Origin: Lachnospiraceae bacterium
GTDB lineage: Bacteria > Bacillota > Clostridia > Lachnospirales > Lachnospiraceae
DNA length: 64,000 bases
Assembly (NCBI GenBank): GCA_015057525.1
Contig: SVEE01000003.1
Coordinates: 124,001-188,000 of the forward strand
Direction: 5' to 3'
Below, in pieces: positions 55,445 through 64,000 of the stretch. Each line of letters opens with the position of its first letter. Position 1 is the first letter of the stretch. The position numbers and the translations under genes were made by a program. Under the pieces are notes generated by a model. The model had not been told where the DNA came from, searched no databases, and saw only the letters and a list, made by a program, of their open reading frames with translations.

Positions 55445-56905
55445 ATGAGCACAAATCTTAAACAAGAATTAAATGATTGTTACATGTATGGCGAAATCAT
55501 TTCTCAGCAGGGATTTGGACCTGAAACAGATATTACTATGAGGGAAATGATTAAATTTGATTTACTTCAATATCTGGCATATCTTCTCGACACACAAGAC
55601 GGAACCCTATATCCGGAACTTAGTTTTATCAATAGCTACTTGGGGGAATATTTTACATCAGAACGACTTATGAGATTTAAGTACGATAGAACTGAGAACG
55701 AAAAGTTTGCCACAAACGTACCAAGATCATTCACATATTTTGCCAATGCTGACCTGTCAGGAAAGTCAGCCTACACCACTAAAGGTTTTTCTAAATCACG
55801 TAATTTATATAATATTTTTCTATCTCTGGGACAGACCTTCATTGCCTGCAACAGTCAGGTTTCTCAAAATGAAATCGATAGACTTACCAGCTATACAGGA
55901 ATGATAGAAAAGTTTTTGAGAGACCACCATTTATTCGAAGCTGGCAAAGGGCCTATCAAGGTTACAGGTACACCTGTATCCCCTAAAAAGTCATCAGATA
56001 AGAGCAAAAATTCCACAATCAAAGCATCAAACCCTAAGGCAGCTTTAGAAGCTATGAAGGGTCAGCTCAATAAAGAGGAAGTATCTGAAGAGGATGTTAC
56101 CTTGGAAGATTTAATGGCTGAGCTTAACGAACTCACAGGACTTGAAGAGGTCAAAAAAGAAATCAAAACAATGATTAATATCTTAAAGGTAAAGAAGCTT
56201 CGTGAAGAGAGGGGTATGAAGCAGCCAGAATTATCTCTCCACATGGTTTTCTCAGGAAATCCTGGTACAGGTAAAACAACCGTAGCAAGACTTCTTGCAA
56301 AAATATACAAATGCCTAAAGGTGTTACCAGAAGGACACTTGGTGGAGGTTGACCGTTCAAGCCTCGTAGAAGGTTATGTAGGACAGACAGCCACTAAGAC
56401 TAAAGCCGTTGTAGAAAGCGCCTTAGGAGGAGTTTTATTCATTGATGAGGCCTACACTCTAACTGCAGGCAAGGACGGTAAGGATTTCGGTCAGGAGGCT
56501 GTTGACACCATCCTTAAGATGATGGAGGATAACCGAGACAACTTAATTGTAATCGTGGCAGGATATACCGAACTTATGAAGGAATTTGTTGACTCCAATC
56601 CAGGACTTCGTTCCCGTTTCAACAAATATATTTTCTTCAAGGATTACTCAGGTTCACAGTTATACGACATTTTCATTTCTATGTGTAAGAAACAGGAATA
56701 TGAGCCTAACGAGGCAGGCAAAAAACATGTAAAAGAATACTTAGAGCAGCTCTCAGAAAGCAGAGACGAGAATTTCGCAAATGCCCGCGAGGTAAGAAAT
56801 TACATTGAGAGAGCTATAGCTCGACAGGCAACACGTATAGTGAAGCTTGACGAAGTAAGCGACAAACAGTTAAAAACACTCACAAAATCAGATTTAACAG
56901 AATAA
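55445..56905 (+). CDS. CbxX/SpoVK-type AAA ATPase
   Basis: The 486-residue protein has a roughly 190-residue N-terminal region not recognised, then a linker and an AAA domain: LTGLEEVKKEIKTMINILKV, Walker A GNPGTGKTT (about 271-279), pore-loop-like RSSLVEGYVGQTATKT, Walker B GVLFIDEAYTL, and sensor region RSRFNKYIFFKDYS. Relatives are the CbxX/CfqX Rubisco activase and the SpoVK sporulation ATPase. The function is a remodelling ATPase with unknown target. It converges with the third GT2 gene at a shared terminator. Confidence 0.88.
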   Translation: MSTNLKQELNDCYMYGEIISQQGFGPETDITMREMIKFDLLQYLAYLLDTQDGTLYPELSFINSYLGEYFTSERLMRFKYDRTENEKFATNVPRSFTYFANADLSGKSAYTTKGFSKSRNLYNIFLSLGQTFIACNSQVSQNEIDRLTSYTGMIEKFLRDHHLFEAGKGPIKVTGTPVSPKKSSDKSKNSTIKASNPKAALEAMKGQLNKEEVSEEDVTLEDLMAELNELTGLEEVKKEIKTMINILKVKKLREERGMKQPELSLHMVFSGNPGTGKTTVARLLAKIYKCLKVLPEGHLVEVDRSSLVEGYVGQTATKTKAVVESALGGVLFIDEAYTLTAGKDGKDFGQEAVDTILKMMEDNRDNLIVIVAGYTELMKEFVDSNPGLRSRFNKYIFFKDYSGSQLYDIFISMCKKQEYEPNEAGKKHVKEYLEQLSESRDENFANAREVRNYIERAIARQATRIVKLDEVSDKQLKTLTKSDLTE

Positions 56906-56916
56906 ACAAAAATTAA

Positions 56917-56960
56917 AACCCATTTGCCCTATCCTTTAACTATGATAGAGCAAATGGGTT
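56917..56960. terminator. Bidirectional terminator between convergent genes
   Basis: AACCCATTTGCCCTATC (56917-56933) and GATAGAGCAAATGGGTT (56944-56960) pair over 17 bases with one mismatch. T-rich tracts flank it on both strands. The minus-strand glycosyltransferase gene ends inside it. Confidence 0.9.
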
Positions 56961-58841
56961 TCCTTCTTTAGTAAAATTAGGATTGTAGTATGGGTCTCCT
57001 TGGTCTAGGAACTGTTTCCACAATACCTTAAACAAGTTTTCATCCTGCCTGATAATCCTCTCTGTAGATTCTTTTGTTATCGTGTCGATTTTTGTAGAAC
57101 TTTGAGTGTTATGATAATACCATCCTGCATCTGCTGCTCCAACAATAAGCTTATTATATTGTCTTACACGCAAACAAAAATCCACATCAGCTATATCTGT
57201 CTTAAACTTATCTGAAAATCCACCTATTTTCTCAAACAAATCTCTCTTAACCAACAAGCACGATGCTGACACTGCACTGAAATTTTCATTGACACGATTA
57301 TGCATCAAATATCCAAAACCATCCTTTTTAATACCCTGATACAAATATTCTGCGATTCCATTTAATCCAACAGCCATTCCCTTATGGTAAGTATTGCCTG
57401 TATCTGTATATAGTGTTCCTGATACAGCACCTACCTCTTGGCGCATACATATACCCAGCATTTCTCCAAGGGATGTATAATCTATTATTTCCGTATTGTT
57501 ATCAAGGAATAATATATAGTCTCCTTTTGCCTGTGCAGCACCATAATTTCGAACTGCTGACATAGTAGAAAGAGAAACATCATTTACAACCCTTATGTTC
57601 TTACGCTGATGTTCAAGGTCTGAGTAAAACTTCGGCATAGCACTGTTGGACAATTCCCCACATACTATTATAATTTCAAAATTGCTATAGCGAGCCTTGT
57701 CGTATAGAGGGTTTATGCATTTTTTCATAAACACAGGGTCATCTCCCCCTGGAATAACTATGGATACCAGTGGATTTCCCGGTGTGTCATAATTAACCTT
57801 ATATATTCCCCACATATCTGTATGACTAACTGTTGCATATTCCTTCATGCGTTTGAGATGGTCTGCAAGTGCCTTCTTACCCGCCTCCTTAGCATATTCC
57901 TTCTTATGAGGATTAGCGGCTACAGAACGATTATTGATTCTCCAGTGATATAAAACTCTAGGTATGTGTTTAACACTTACTCTTTTGTCTACGTCTTCTG
58001 AATATATATTTTCACAACATCTTAAAATAAAATCATAATCCTGTGCTCCGTCGTATTCCTTACGGAAGCCTCCAACTTTTATAGCCAGCTCTCTTTTAGC
58101 CACAAACAAATGTGTTATATAGTTGTGGGCTCTCAATAAATCAAGACTGAAATCCGGCTTTAACGCAGGGTCAGAATACTTAATTCCATCCTCAGACATC
58201 TTATCTTCATCAGAATATAAAGCATCATATCTTTCTTCCTGAAGAGCCGATGCTACATGAAATAGAGCATCATCAGTCAGCACATCATCATGGTCTAAGA
58301 GCACAATATAGTCCCCACATGCCATTTCCAATGCCCTGTTGGTATTCTCTGAAATACCTAAATTTTCTTCAAGAATAACGTAATCTATTCTGCTATCTTT
58401 ATCCATATATTCATGGACTATTTTTTCAGTTTCTAAGCGATATATCTTTTTGTATGTTTCGCTGTCAGTATTTGGCTCATCTTCTATGTATACATCCTCA
58501 GTTTTGTTACCTTGACTTCCATCCACAATACAAAGCTGCCACTTGCCGTAGGTCTGATTACAAACTGATTCTATCATGGCACGCAAAAAGAACTCCGGAG
58601 TCATATATACCGGAACAAGTATGCTAAAGGTTGGTTCATAGTTAAATTTCACCTGTCTTTGTCTATCCAGCTCTTCAGGGTCTGCCTCATGCTTTTCCTT
58701 ATACCAGCTGTTATAGGCAAGGCCCGGTCCACTCATCTTGTACTTGACTCTTGACCATACACCACCAAGACCATTGTAACGTATGTAGTTTAATCCCTTT
58801 TTAATATTCTGGGAGTTAATTGATGATAAGCTAAACTTCAT
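56940..58841 (-). CDS. Tandem GT2 glycosyltransferase (third member)
   Basis: The protein (about 633 residues) lacks the long N-terminal region of the other two. The first GT2 domain (about 70-330) is complete, with FSILVPVYMTPEFFL, LLDHDD and YSDEDKMS; the second (about 365-610) has PLVSIVIPGGDDPVF, FLDNNTEII and ADVDFCLRV. The second domain is more diverged. The open frame extends 57 bases upstream into trkH, but ATG 58841 has AGAGGTAAAT. It is encoded after the Trk genes, far from the two glycan operons. Confidence 0.87.
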   Translation of the reverse strand: MKFSLSSINSQNIKKGLNYIRYNGLGGVWSRVKYKMSGPGLAYNSWYKEKHEADPEELDRQRQVKFNYEPTFSILVPVYMTPEFFLRAMIESVCNQTYGKWQLCIVDGSQGNKTEDVYIEDEPNTDSETYKKIYRLETEKIVHEYMDKDSRIDYVILEENLGISENTNRALEMACGDYIVLLDHDDVLTDDALFHVASALQEERYDALYSDEDKMSEDGIKYSDPALKPDFSLDLLRAHNYITHLFVAKRELAIKVGGFRKEYDGAQDYDFILRCCENIYSEDVDKRVSVKHIPRVLYHWRINNRSVAANPHKKEYAKEAGKKALADHLKRMKEYATVSHTDMWGIYKVNYDTPGNPLVSIVIPGGDDPVFMKKCINPLYDKARYSNFEIIIVCGELSNSAMPKFYSDLEHQRKNIRVVNDVSLSTMSAVRNYGAAQAKGDYILFLDNNTEIIDYTSLGEMLGICMRQEVGAVSGTLYTDTGNTYHKGMAVGLNGIAEYLYQGIKKDGFGYLMHNRVNENFSAVSASCLLVKRDLFEKIGGFSDKFKTDIADVDFCLRVRQYNKLIVGAADAGWYYHNTQSSTKIDTITKESTERIIRQDENLFKVLWKQFLDQGDPYYNPNFTKEGNPFALS

Positions 58842-58858
58842 ATTTACCTCTTTGTTCG

Positions 58859-60310
58859 TTACGCTTTTTTCTTCTTTGGAACCCACACGGAAGGACAAAA
58901 TAGTAGAAGAACTGGGAAAAGCTCTAATCTTCCAACTAACATATCAAACATGAAAACATATTTAGAAAAGCCAGAAAAATGTCCAAAATTCTGAGTCGGT
59001 CCAACCATATTAAGACCTGGACCAACATTATTTATAGTTGCAGCTACTGACGAAAAGTTTGTCACTAAATCCTTATTATCTATTGTTATAAGGAAAAGGG
59101 ATGTGACAAATATTAATATATATGTTACAAGGAAAACATTTGTAGCTCTAATTGTCTCATGTTCCACTACCTTTCCATCCACGGCAACCTTCTTTACACT
59201 TCTAGGATGCAAAAACGATGTTATCTCCTTGAACACGGTCTTTATCCATATCACAAAACGAGAAACCTTTATTCCACCACCAGTACTACCTGCACAAGCA
59301 CCGATAAACATAACAACTAGAAGCACTGTATGACACATAACCGGCCACAAATCAAAATCCGTACTCATGAATCCTGTAGTGGTCATTAAAGAGGCAACCT
59401 GAAAAAATGCATGTCTTATGGCATCTTTACCTGAAGCAAAGGAATCATATATATTTGCAAAAATTATTAGAGAAGAAACAACAATTATGAGTATATAATT
59501 ACGTGCCTCCTCATGCTTAAATGCCTGTTTAAACTTCTTGGTAAGCAATAGAAAATATACCCCGAAATTTACACCAAAAAGTATCATAAATACAGTTACA
59601 ACCCACTGAATATATGGGCTCATACTGGCAAGACTGTCATTACGAATACCAAATCCACCTGTTCCTGCTGTAGAAAAAGCTGTAGTCAACGACTCAAAAA
59701 ATGACATCCCACCTACCAAAAGAAAAATAACCTCTATAATCGTAAGAACAATATATATACCATATAAAATCAAAGCATTATATCTTACCTTAGGAACAAT
59801 TTTATCTACCGAAGGTCCCGGACTTTCTGCCTTCATAAGATTCATATTAGAACCACCTGCCATAGGAACAATAGCAAGTAGAAACACTAAAACTCCCATG
59901 CCGCCAATCCAATGAGTGAAGCTTCTCCAGAACAAACTACACCACGAAAGAGTCTCCACATCAGATAATATAGTAGCACCAGTAGTTGTAAAGCCTGAAA
60001 TAGTTTCAAAAAGTGCATCTGTAAAGCTTGGTATATCACCATTTAAAATAAAAGGCAGACAGCCTACTACAGACATAATCATCCAACTTAATGCCACTGT
60101 CACAAAGCCTTCTCTAATATAAATATTCATATCTTTAGGCTTCTTAATTACCATCAAACCGCCCACAAAAGCACTTCCAAGAAGAACCCATAAGAAGGAA
60201 TACCCTGCCACCTCTTTGTATATTAATGCAACTACACAAGGCAGAAGCATGAAGGCTGCCTCAACAACCATAATCCAACCTAATATATATCTGACAACTG
60301 AATAATTCAT
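58859..60310 (-). CDS. trkH: TrkH-type potassium uptake membrane protein
   Basis: The 483-residue protein has eight to ten spans, a signature of four pore-loop repeats with Gly at the filter positions: ISGFTTTGATIL, AFSTAGTGGFGI, SLMTTTGFMS and ATINNVGPGLN. It ends with a charged tail (PKKKKA). It mediates potassium uptake with the regulatory subunit TrkA encoded 11 nt upstream. Length is normal. Confidence 0.94.
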   Translation of the reverse strand: MNYSVVRYILGWIMVVEAAFMLLPCVVALIYKEVAGYSFLWVLLGSAFVGGLMVIKKPKDMNIYIREGFVTVALSWMIMSVVGCLPFILNGDIPSFTDALFETISGFTTTGATILSDVETLSWCSLFWRSFTHWIGGMGVLVFLLAIVPMAGGSNMNLMKAESPGPSVDKIVPKVRYNALILYGIYIVLTIIEVIFLLVGGMSFFESLTTAFSTAGTGGFGIRNDSLASMSPYIQWVVTVFMILFGVNFGVYFLLLTKKFKQAFKHEEARNYILIIVVSSLIIFANIYDSFASGKDAIRHAFFQVASLMTTTGFMSTDFDLWPVMCHTVLLVVMFIGACAGSTGGGIKVSRFVIWIKTVFKEITSFLHPRSVKKVAVDGKVVEHETIRATNVFLVTYILIFVTSLFLITIDNKDLVTNFSSVAATINNVGPGLNMVGPTQNFGHFSGFSKYVFMFDMLVGRLELFPVLLLFCPSVWVPKKKKA

Positions 60311-60321
60311 ATCTCTAACCC

Positions 60322-61707
60322 TTATTTCAAAATATCCTTTACATCATGGAAACCAGTATGGGCAGTTACAACAATAACTCTGTCCCCTGCCTGTATACTA
60401 TCAGCACCACGAGGAATAATTATCTTTCCTTTTCTATTTAGGCAAGCAATAAGAAGCTCGTCCTTCAAAGGAAGTTCCATAAGTGGCTTGCCAATTACAG
60501 GTGAATCTTTCTCCACCTTGAATTCTATAGCCTCTGCCCTGTTGTCAAAAAGATGATAAAGGGTTTCTATGTTACTGCCTATAGAATTTTGCATCGCACG
60601 GACATAGGCAACAATTTTCTCAGTAGTCATATATCTTGGATATATAACACTACCCAAATCCATACTATCAATAACATCTATAAATGTACTTCTATTTATT
60701 TTAGTTATAACCTTTGTATTTGAGTTCTTACGGGCAAATAATGTAAGTAAAATATTTTCCTCATCCAGCCCGGTAAGAGGAACAAAAGCCTCTGCATTCT
60801 CAATTCCCTCTTCTCGAAGAAGTGACTCATCAGAGCCATCCCCATGTATCACCAGGGCTTTTGGAAGAAGCACACTGAGTTCATCACACCTTTGCTCATT
60901 CATCTCGAAAAGCTTCACGGAAATATTAGTTTCAAGAAGCTGCTTTGCCAAGTAATATGAAGTTTTACCTCCACCAATTATTGTACAATTGCGCACCTGA
61001 TGGGTTTCAACATTGATTTTCTTAAAGAAATTCTGTGTATTAATAGGCGTTGCAAGAAATGATACTAAATCCATCTCTCTAAGTTCAAATGAACCATCCG
61101 GAATAACCAAGTTCCCCTCGCGCTCTACAGCACATATAAGTAAATCACACTTAAACTCAGCCAAGGATGCTAGTTTCATTTCGTGCAAAACATTACCCTG
61201 CGGTATTCTGAATTTAACAATCTCTGCATGTCCCTTCGCAAAGGAGCTAATCTCCAAAGCCGTTGGAAGTCTAAGTAAACGAGCAATCTCAGAAGCTGTC
61301 TCAAGTTCAGGATTGATAATGAGGGAAATACCAAGCTGATCTCTGAGGTAGCTGAGCTCTGCACTGTAATCAGGATTTCTCACTCTGGCTACAGCAGCAC
61401 AATCTCCCACTTTCTTAGCTATTGTACAGCAAAGAAGATTTAATTCATCTGACTCTGTCACCGCAATAATTAAATCTGCATTCTCAATACCTGCATCTAT
61501 CTGCACACTGTAGCTGGCACCGTTACCAGGAATTCCCATAACATCATAGGTTCCTGTGACCCTTTGTACCACCTGCGGATTAATATCCACCACCGTGATA
61601 TCATGTTTTTCCTTGCTAAGACTCTCTACAAGGGTGGTACCAACCTTTCCACACCCTACAATAATAATCTTTAAACCTTGAACCTTTTTAGAAAAAGGAC
61701 TTTTCAT
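60322..61707 (-). CDS. trkA: TrkA potassium uptake regulator
   Basis: The 461-residue cytosolic protein has two RCK units, each with an NAD-binding motif (IIVGCGKVGTTLVESL and CTIIGGGKTSYYLAKQLL) and a TrkA-C domain (FRIPQGNVLHEM; KVEKDSPVIGKPLMELPL). Duplicate RCK repeats of this length match the Trk rather than the Ktr type. It gates TrkH, probably in response to nucleotides. It begins next to the decayed HD-GYP gene, whose stop overlaps the region just before its ATG. Confidence 0.94.
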   Translation of the reverse strand: MKSPFSKKVQGLKIIIVGCGKVGTTLVESLSKEKHDITVVDINPQVVQRVTGTYDVMGIPGNGASYSVQIDAGIENADLIIAVTESDELNLLCCTIAKKVGDCAAVARVRNPDYSAELSYLRDQLGISLIINPELETASEIARLLRLPTALEISSFAKGHAEIVKFRIPQGNVLHEMKLASLAEFKCDLLICAVEREGNLVIPDGSFELREMDLVSFLATPINTQNFFKKINVETHQVRNCTIIGGGKTSYYLAKQLLETNISVKLFEMNEQRCDELSVLLPKALVIHGDGSDESLLREEGIENAEAFVPLTGLDEENILLTLFARKNSNTKVITKINRSTFIDVIDSMDLGSVIYPRYMTTEKIVAYVRAMQNSIGSNIETLYHLFDNRAEAIEFKVEKDSPVIGKPLMELPLKDELLIACLNRKGKIIIPRGADSIQAGDRVIVVTAHTGFHDVKDILK

Positions 61708-61708
61708 T

Positions 61709-62257
61709 TTACTGACCTCTCATCTTATATTCTATATCTTCATCTATCATCTCAATCATTATAGCAACCTCAGGTATATCCTTTCCCCTAAGACCGTCTG
61801 GATAACCTGAGCCATCATACTTTTCATGATGCCACCTTGCACCGATTTCAATTCCTGGAATCTCAGATATATTCTTTAATATATCCGCACCTATAACAGG
61901 ATGCGTTTTAATAATATCATACTCCTCATCATTAAGCCATGATATTTTATTGATAATATCATCAGGTATACCTATCTTACCTATGTCATGAAGAAGTCCC
62001 ATATAGTATATTTCTTGTTGTTCTTTTTCACTCTTGCCATATCTTCTGGCAATTTCCCTTGCATATTCTGCCACACGAACTGAATGACCATTAGTATATT
62101 TATCCTTAGCATCTATAGTTCTTGCAAGAGTAGTCATCACCTGTCAAAAAAACAACGGCTATATCTGCACAATGAGAATCTGACTTAATCATTCTGTTGA
62201 CTTCAAATCAATTGGATCATCATCCACAACCAATATAGTTGCTTTATTTTCCAACAT
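61709..62257 (-). pseudogene. Decayed response regulator-HD-GYP gene
   Basis: An ATG at 62257 with AGAGGTG starts a receiver-like MLENKATILVVDDDPIDLKS, then a stop. A second piece in another frame contains ADIAVVFLTGDD, from the middle of a receiver. A 143-codon frame (61709-62140) holds an HD-GYP core (HSVRVAEYAREIARRYGKSE, LLHDIGKIGIPD, HEKYDGSGYPDGLRGKDIPE), but its C-terminus is cut short and ends EDIEYKMRGQ. Normal genes of this class encode an intact receiver plus a longer HD-GYP domain that degrades cyclic di-GMP. Frameshift plus internal deletions make this a likely pseudogene. Confidence 0.7.
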
Positions 62258-62298
62258 ATAATCACCTCTTTTGTAGCTTTGGCAATTACCCTTCATAT

Positions 62299-62652
62299 CT
62301 ATCTAGCTAATTTTTCAACCTTATCCTGTATCTCCTGTGGCATAAAAGGTTTCTTAATAAATCCTTGAACCTGATATTTTTCCACAAGTTCCTCAATATC
62401 CTCAGCACCCGAAAGAAAAGCCACCGGTGTATCAAAGCATGCATCCTCTCTTACTTTAGCCAAGGTTTCTATACCATCCATATCTGGCATTTCTATATCT
62501 AATAACACAAGGTCAAAACTATCCTTGGACAGCATCTCGATAGCCTCACTTCCTGACTCTGCCTTAACTACCTCATGCCCTTTTTTGCCAAGCATAAATT
62601 CTGCCATCCTTAAATTCATTGCATCATCATCTACTACTAATATTTTTCCCAT
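62299..62652 (-). CDS. Single-domain response regulator (CheY-like)
   Basis: The 117-residue receiver starts MGKILVVDDDAMNLRMAEFML, with phosphorylated Asp in DLVLLDIEMPDMDG, the conserved Ser/Thr region VAFLSGAED and Lys in GFIKKPFMPQE. No output domain follows. It precedes the decayed HD-GYP gene and follows dinB on the minus strand. It may serve the hybrid kinase at 47315, but that is speculation. Confidence 0.9.
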   Translation of the reverse strand: MGKILVVDDDAMNLRMAEFMLGKKGHEVVKAESGSEAIEMLSKDSFDLVLLDIEMPDMDGIETLAKVREDACFDTPVAFLSGAEDIEELVEKYQVQGFIKKPFMPQEIQDKVEKLAR

Positions 62653-62665
62653 AATCGCTCCTTAG

Positions 62666-63934
62666 TTACAAACAATCCCCGCATCCATTACTATTTTTTA
62701 TACTATTCTGAACCTGAGCCTTGTATTTTCTGCCCACATCCATTGAGTTTTTATAAACAGAACCTCTCATAATTTTGTCCATTCCGTATCTAGTTCTTAT
62801 TGAGTCCATTGTTTCATCTATTTTCTTCTGCTTTTCTCTTCCTGCATTGTCGAACAAAGACATTTGTTCCATACTGTCTCTAGTAATGTTTGATAAAGCT
62901 ATGCCAATAAGTCTAAGTGGTGTTTTTCCGTCCCAAAGTCCAGCAAACAACTGAATTGACGTCTCATATATCTCCTTGGTAACATCCGTAGCATCGGTCA
63001 AATTAACTTGATGAGACTGATTCTTAAAATCATTAGACCGAATTTTCACAGATACGCAATACGCTTTAGCGCCCTCACTTCTCATGCGAGTTGCCACACT
63101 ATCTGCAAGACCAAGCAAAATCTGATTTGCTCTTTCATATGTAACTATATTCTCTTCCACAGTTGTAACTACGCTATAGCTTTTTGCCTCCCTCTCTTCC
63201 GAAGTAACAGGAGATTCATCAATCCCCTGTGCAAGTAAATGTATATGCTCTCCTATCTTGTCTCCGAGAAGTAACTTCACAAAAGAAACCTCTGCCTTAG
63301 CTAAATCTTCGATAGTTTTTAAACCTGCCTCATTTAATCTCTTGGCTGAACTTTTACCTACACCAAACATATCGCTCACGGGAAGGGGCCACATCTTTTG
63401 CTTAATTTCATCATCCGTAAGCAAAGTATGCACCTTGTCTGGTTTCTCAAAATCGCTGGCCATCTTGGCCAAAAATTTATTTCTACCTATTCCAACATTA
63501 ACCGTAAATCCAAGGGTATCCCTAATTTCATTCTTAATATCATGGGCTGTCTTAATAGGGTCAGGGTATATTTTGCCTGTTCCCGTCATATCAAGAAAAC
63601 ACTCATCGATAGAGAACTCTTCCACCTCTGGAGCATATTTACGGCATATATCCTTGAATTGCTTTGAGCAGCTTTCATAAAGTGTAAAATCACTTTGAAC
63701 AATGACCAAATCCGGACATTTTCTGAGAGCCATGGAAATAGGTTCACCCGTGTTTATTCCATATGCCTTGGCAGGAATAGACTTAGCTGTTACTATACTG
63801 GTTCTCTTGTCAGGATTACCTCCCACACAAGATGGTATAAGTCGCAAATCCGGCTCACCCAGCTTTACACGTCTTGCTGCCTCCCAAGATAAAAACGCAC
63901 TATTTACATCAACATGAAAAATAAGTCTTTCCAT
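62666..63934 (-). CDS. dinB: DNA polymerase IV (Y-family)
   Basis: The 422-residue enzyme shows FHVDVNSAFLSWEAARR (first metal Asp), the steric-gate region, EEFSIDECFLDMTGTG (second metal motif), RNKFLAKMASDFEKPD (finger/palm), DMFGVGKSSAKRLNEAGLKTIEDLA (helix-hairpin-helix), and a little-finger domain. It is a translesion polymerase. No C-terminal clamp-binding motif is obvious in the last residues, which run KYKAQVQNSIKNSN. The start has only a weak ribosome site. Confidence 0.94.
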   Translation of the reverse strand: MERLIFHVDVNSAFLSWEAARRVKLGEPDLRLIPSCVGGNPDKRTSIVTAKSIPAKAYGINTGEPISMALRKCPDLVIVQSDFTLYESCSKQFKDICRKYAPEVEEFSIDECFLDMTGTGKIYPDPIKTAHDIKNEIRDTLGFTVNVGIGRNKFLAKMASDFEKPDKVHTLLTDDEIKQKMWPLPVSDMFGVGKSSAKRLNEAGLKTIEDLAKAEVSFVKLLLGDKIGEHIHLLAQGIDESPVTSEEREAKSYSVVTTVEENIVTYERANQILLGLADSVATRMRSEGAKAYCVSVKIRSNDFKNQSHQVNLTDATDVTKEIYETSIQLFAGLWDGKTPLRLIGIALSNITRDSMEQMSLFDNAGREKQKKIDETMDSIRTRYGMDKIMRGSVYKNSMDVGRKYKAQVQNSIKNSNGCGDCL

Positions 63935-63948
63935 ATCTCATACCACTC

Positions 63949-64000
63949 TTACATTGTTTGTAAATATTCTCCTGCTGCCAGTGCAGCTACTGCTCCATCA
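63949..64000 (-). CDS. C-terminal end of a probable thioredoxin-reductase-like flavoprotein
   Basis: The 16 readable residues before the TAA are DGAVAALAAGEYLQTM. The run GDGAVAALAA is typical of the final FAD-contacting helix of thioredoxin-reductase-like enzymes. The rest of the gene lies beyond the right edge. The identification rests on this short match only. Confidence 0.4.
   Translation of the reverse strand, partial: DGAVAALAAGEYLQTM

Overview
The window looks like a chromosomal segment of an AT-rich, low-GC Gram-positive bacterium. It is most likely an endospore-lineage member of the Lachnospiraceae or a relative: strong AGGAGG ribosome sites, TTG/GTG starts, homologues of spore proteins (SpmA, a CotS-like kinase, a SpoVK/CbxX-like AAA ATPase), a rhamnan-type glycan cluster with an ABC exporter, a GH9 cellulase lipoprotein and an ATP-type PEP carboxykinase. 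The genus is not determined. No tRNA, rRNA, CRISPR array or complete insertion sequence was seen. Nearly all genes lie on the minus strand.

Region 1 (1-13259) is one long minus-strand operon for a dTDP-deoxysugar polysaccharide: rmlB, rmlA, rmlC, an ABC-2 exporter (Wzm/Wzt type), a short-chain dehydrogenase, a methyltransferase, a kinase-like protein with a growing heptad coiled coil, an RgpF-type glycosyltransferase, a secreted transglutaminase-like protein and the start of another secreted protein. rmlD is not present. Region 2 (13350-20872) is a second glycan unit (tandem-GT2 protein, DUF2142 membrane protein, second tandem-GT2 protein) ending in a hairpin that also holds the ribosome site of spmA.

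Region 3 (20889-27390) is an envelope/accessory region: lrgA, lrgB and a MacB-like ABC transporter, two small membrane-protein genes, an Rpn/PD-(D/E)XK nuclease gene and unusual repeats. A 131-bp promoter segment is present twice, once before the ABC transporter and once before a small membrane-protein gene. Both copies carry TTCACA direct repeats upstream of the -35 box.

Region 4 (27388-40200) is mostly housekeeping: phosphoglucomutase, a PEGA lipoprotein, a CotS-like protein, CCA-adding enzyme, prolyl-tRNA synthetase, an RluA-type pseudouridine synthase, a MerR regulator, then (plus strand) a DUF885 lipoprotein and pckA. A roughly 140-bp near-perfect hairpin lies between merR and the DUF885 gene.

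Region 5 (40205-46290) is accessory: a hicAB toxin-antitoxin pair, a secreted wall-binding-repeat protein, a GntR-ABC operon with a clear operator, three copies of a 261-263 bp element with about 45-bp terminal inverted repeats and a conserved multi-hairpin core, and a family of 33-nt GGGTC...GACCC repeats. This is the best candidate for something undescribed.

Region 6 (46320-64000) holds a zinc-ribbon membrane protein, a hybrid histidine kinase, a GtrA-YfhO fusion, a GH9 cellulase lipoprotein, a eukaryotic-type HisA, a CbxX-like ATPase, a third tandem-GT2 protein, the TrkH/TrkA potassium system, a decayed receiver/HD-GYP gene, a single-domain response regulator, DNA polymerase IV and the tail of a probable thioredoxin-reductase-like gene.
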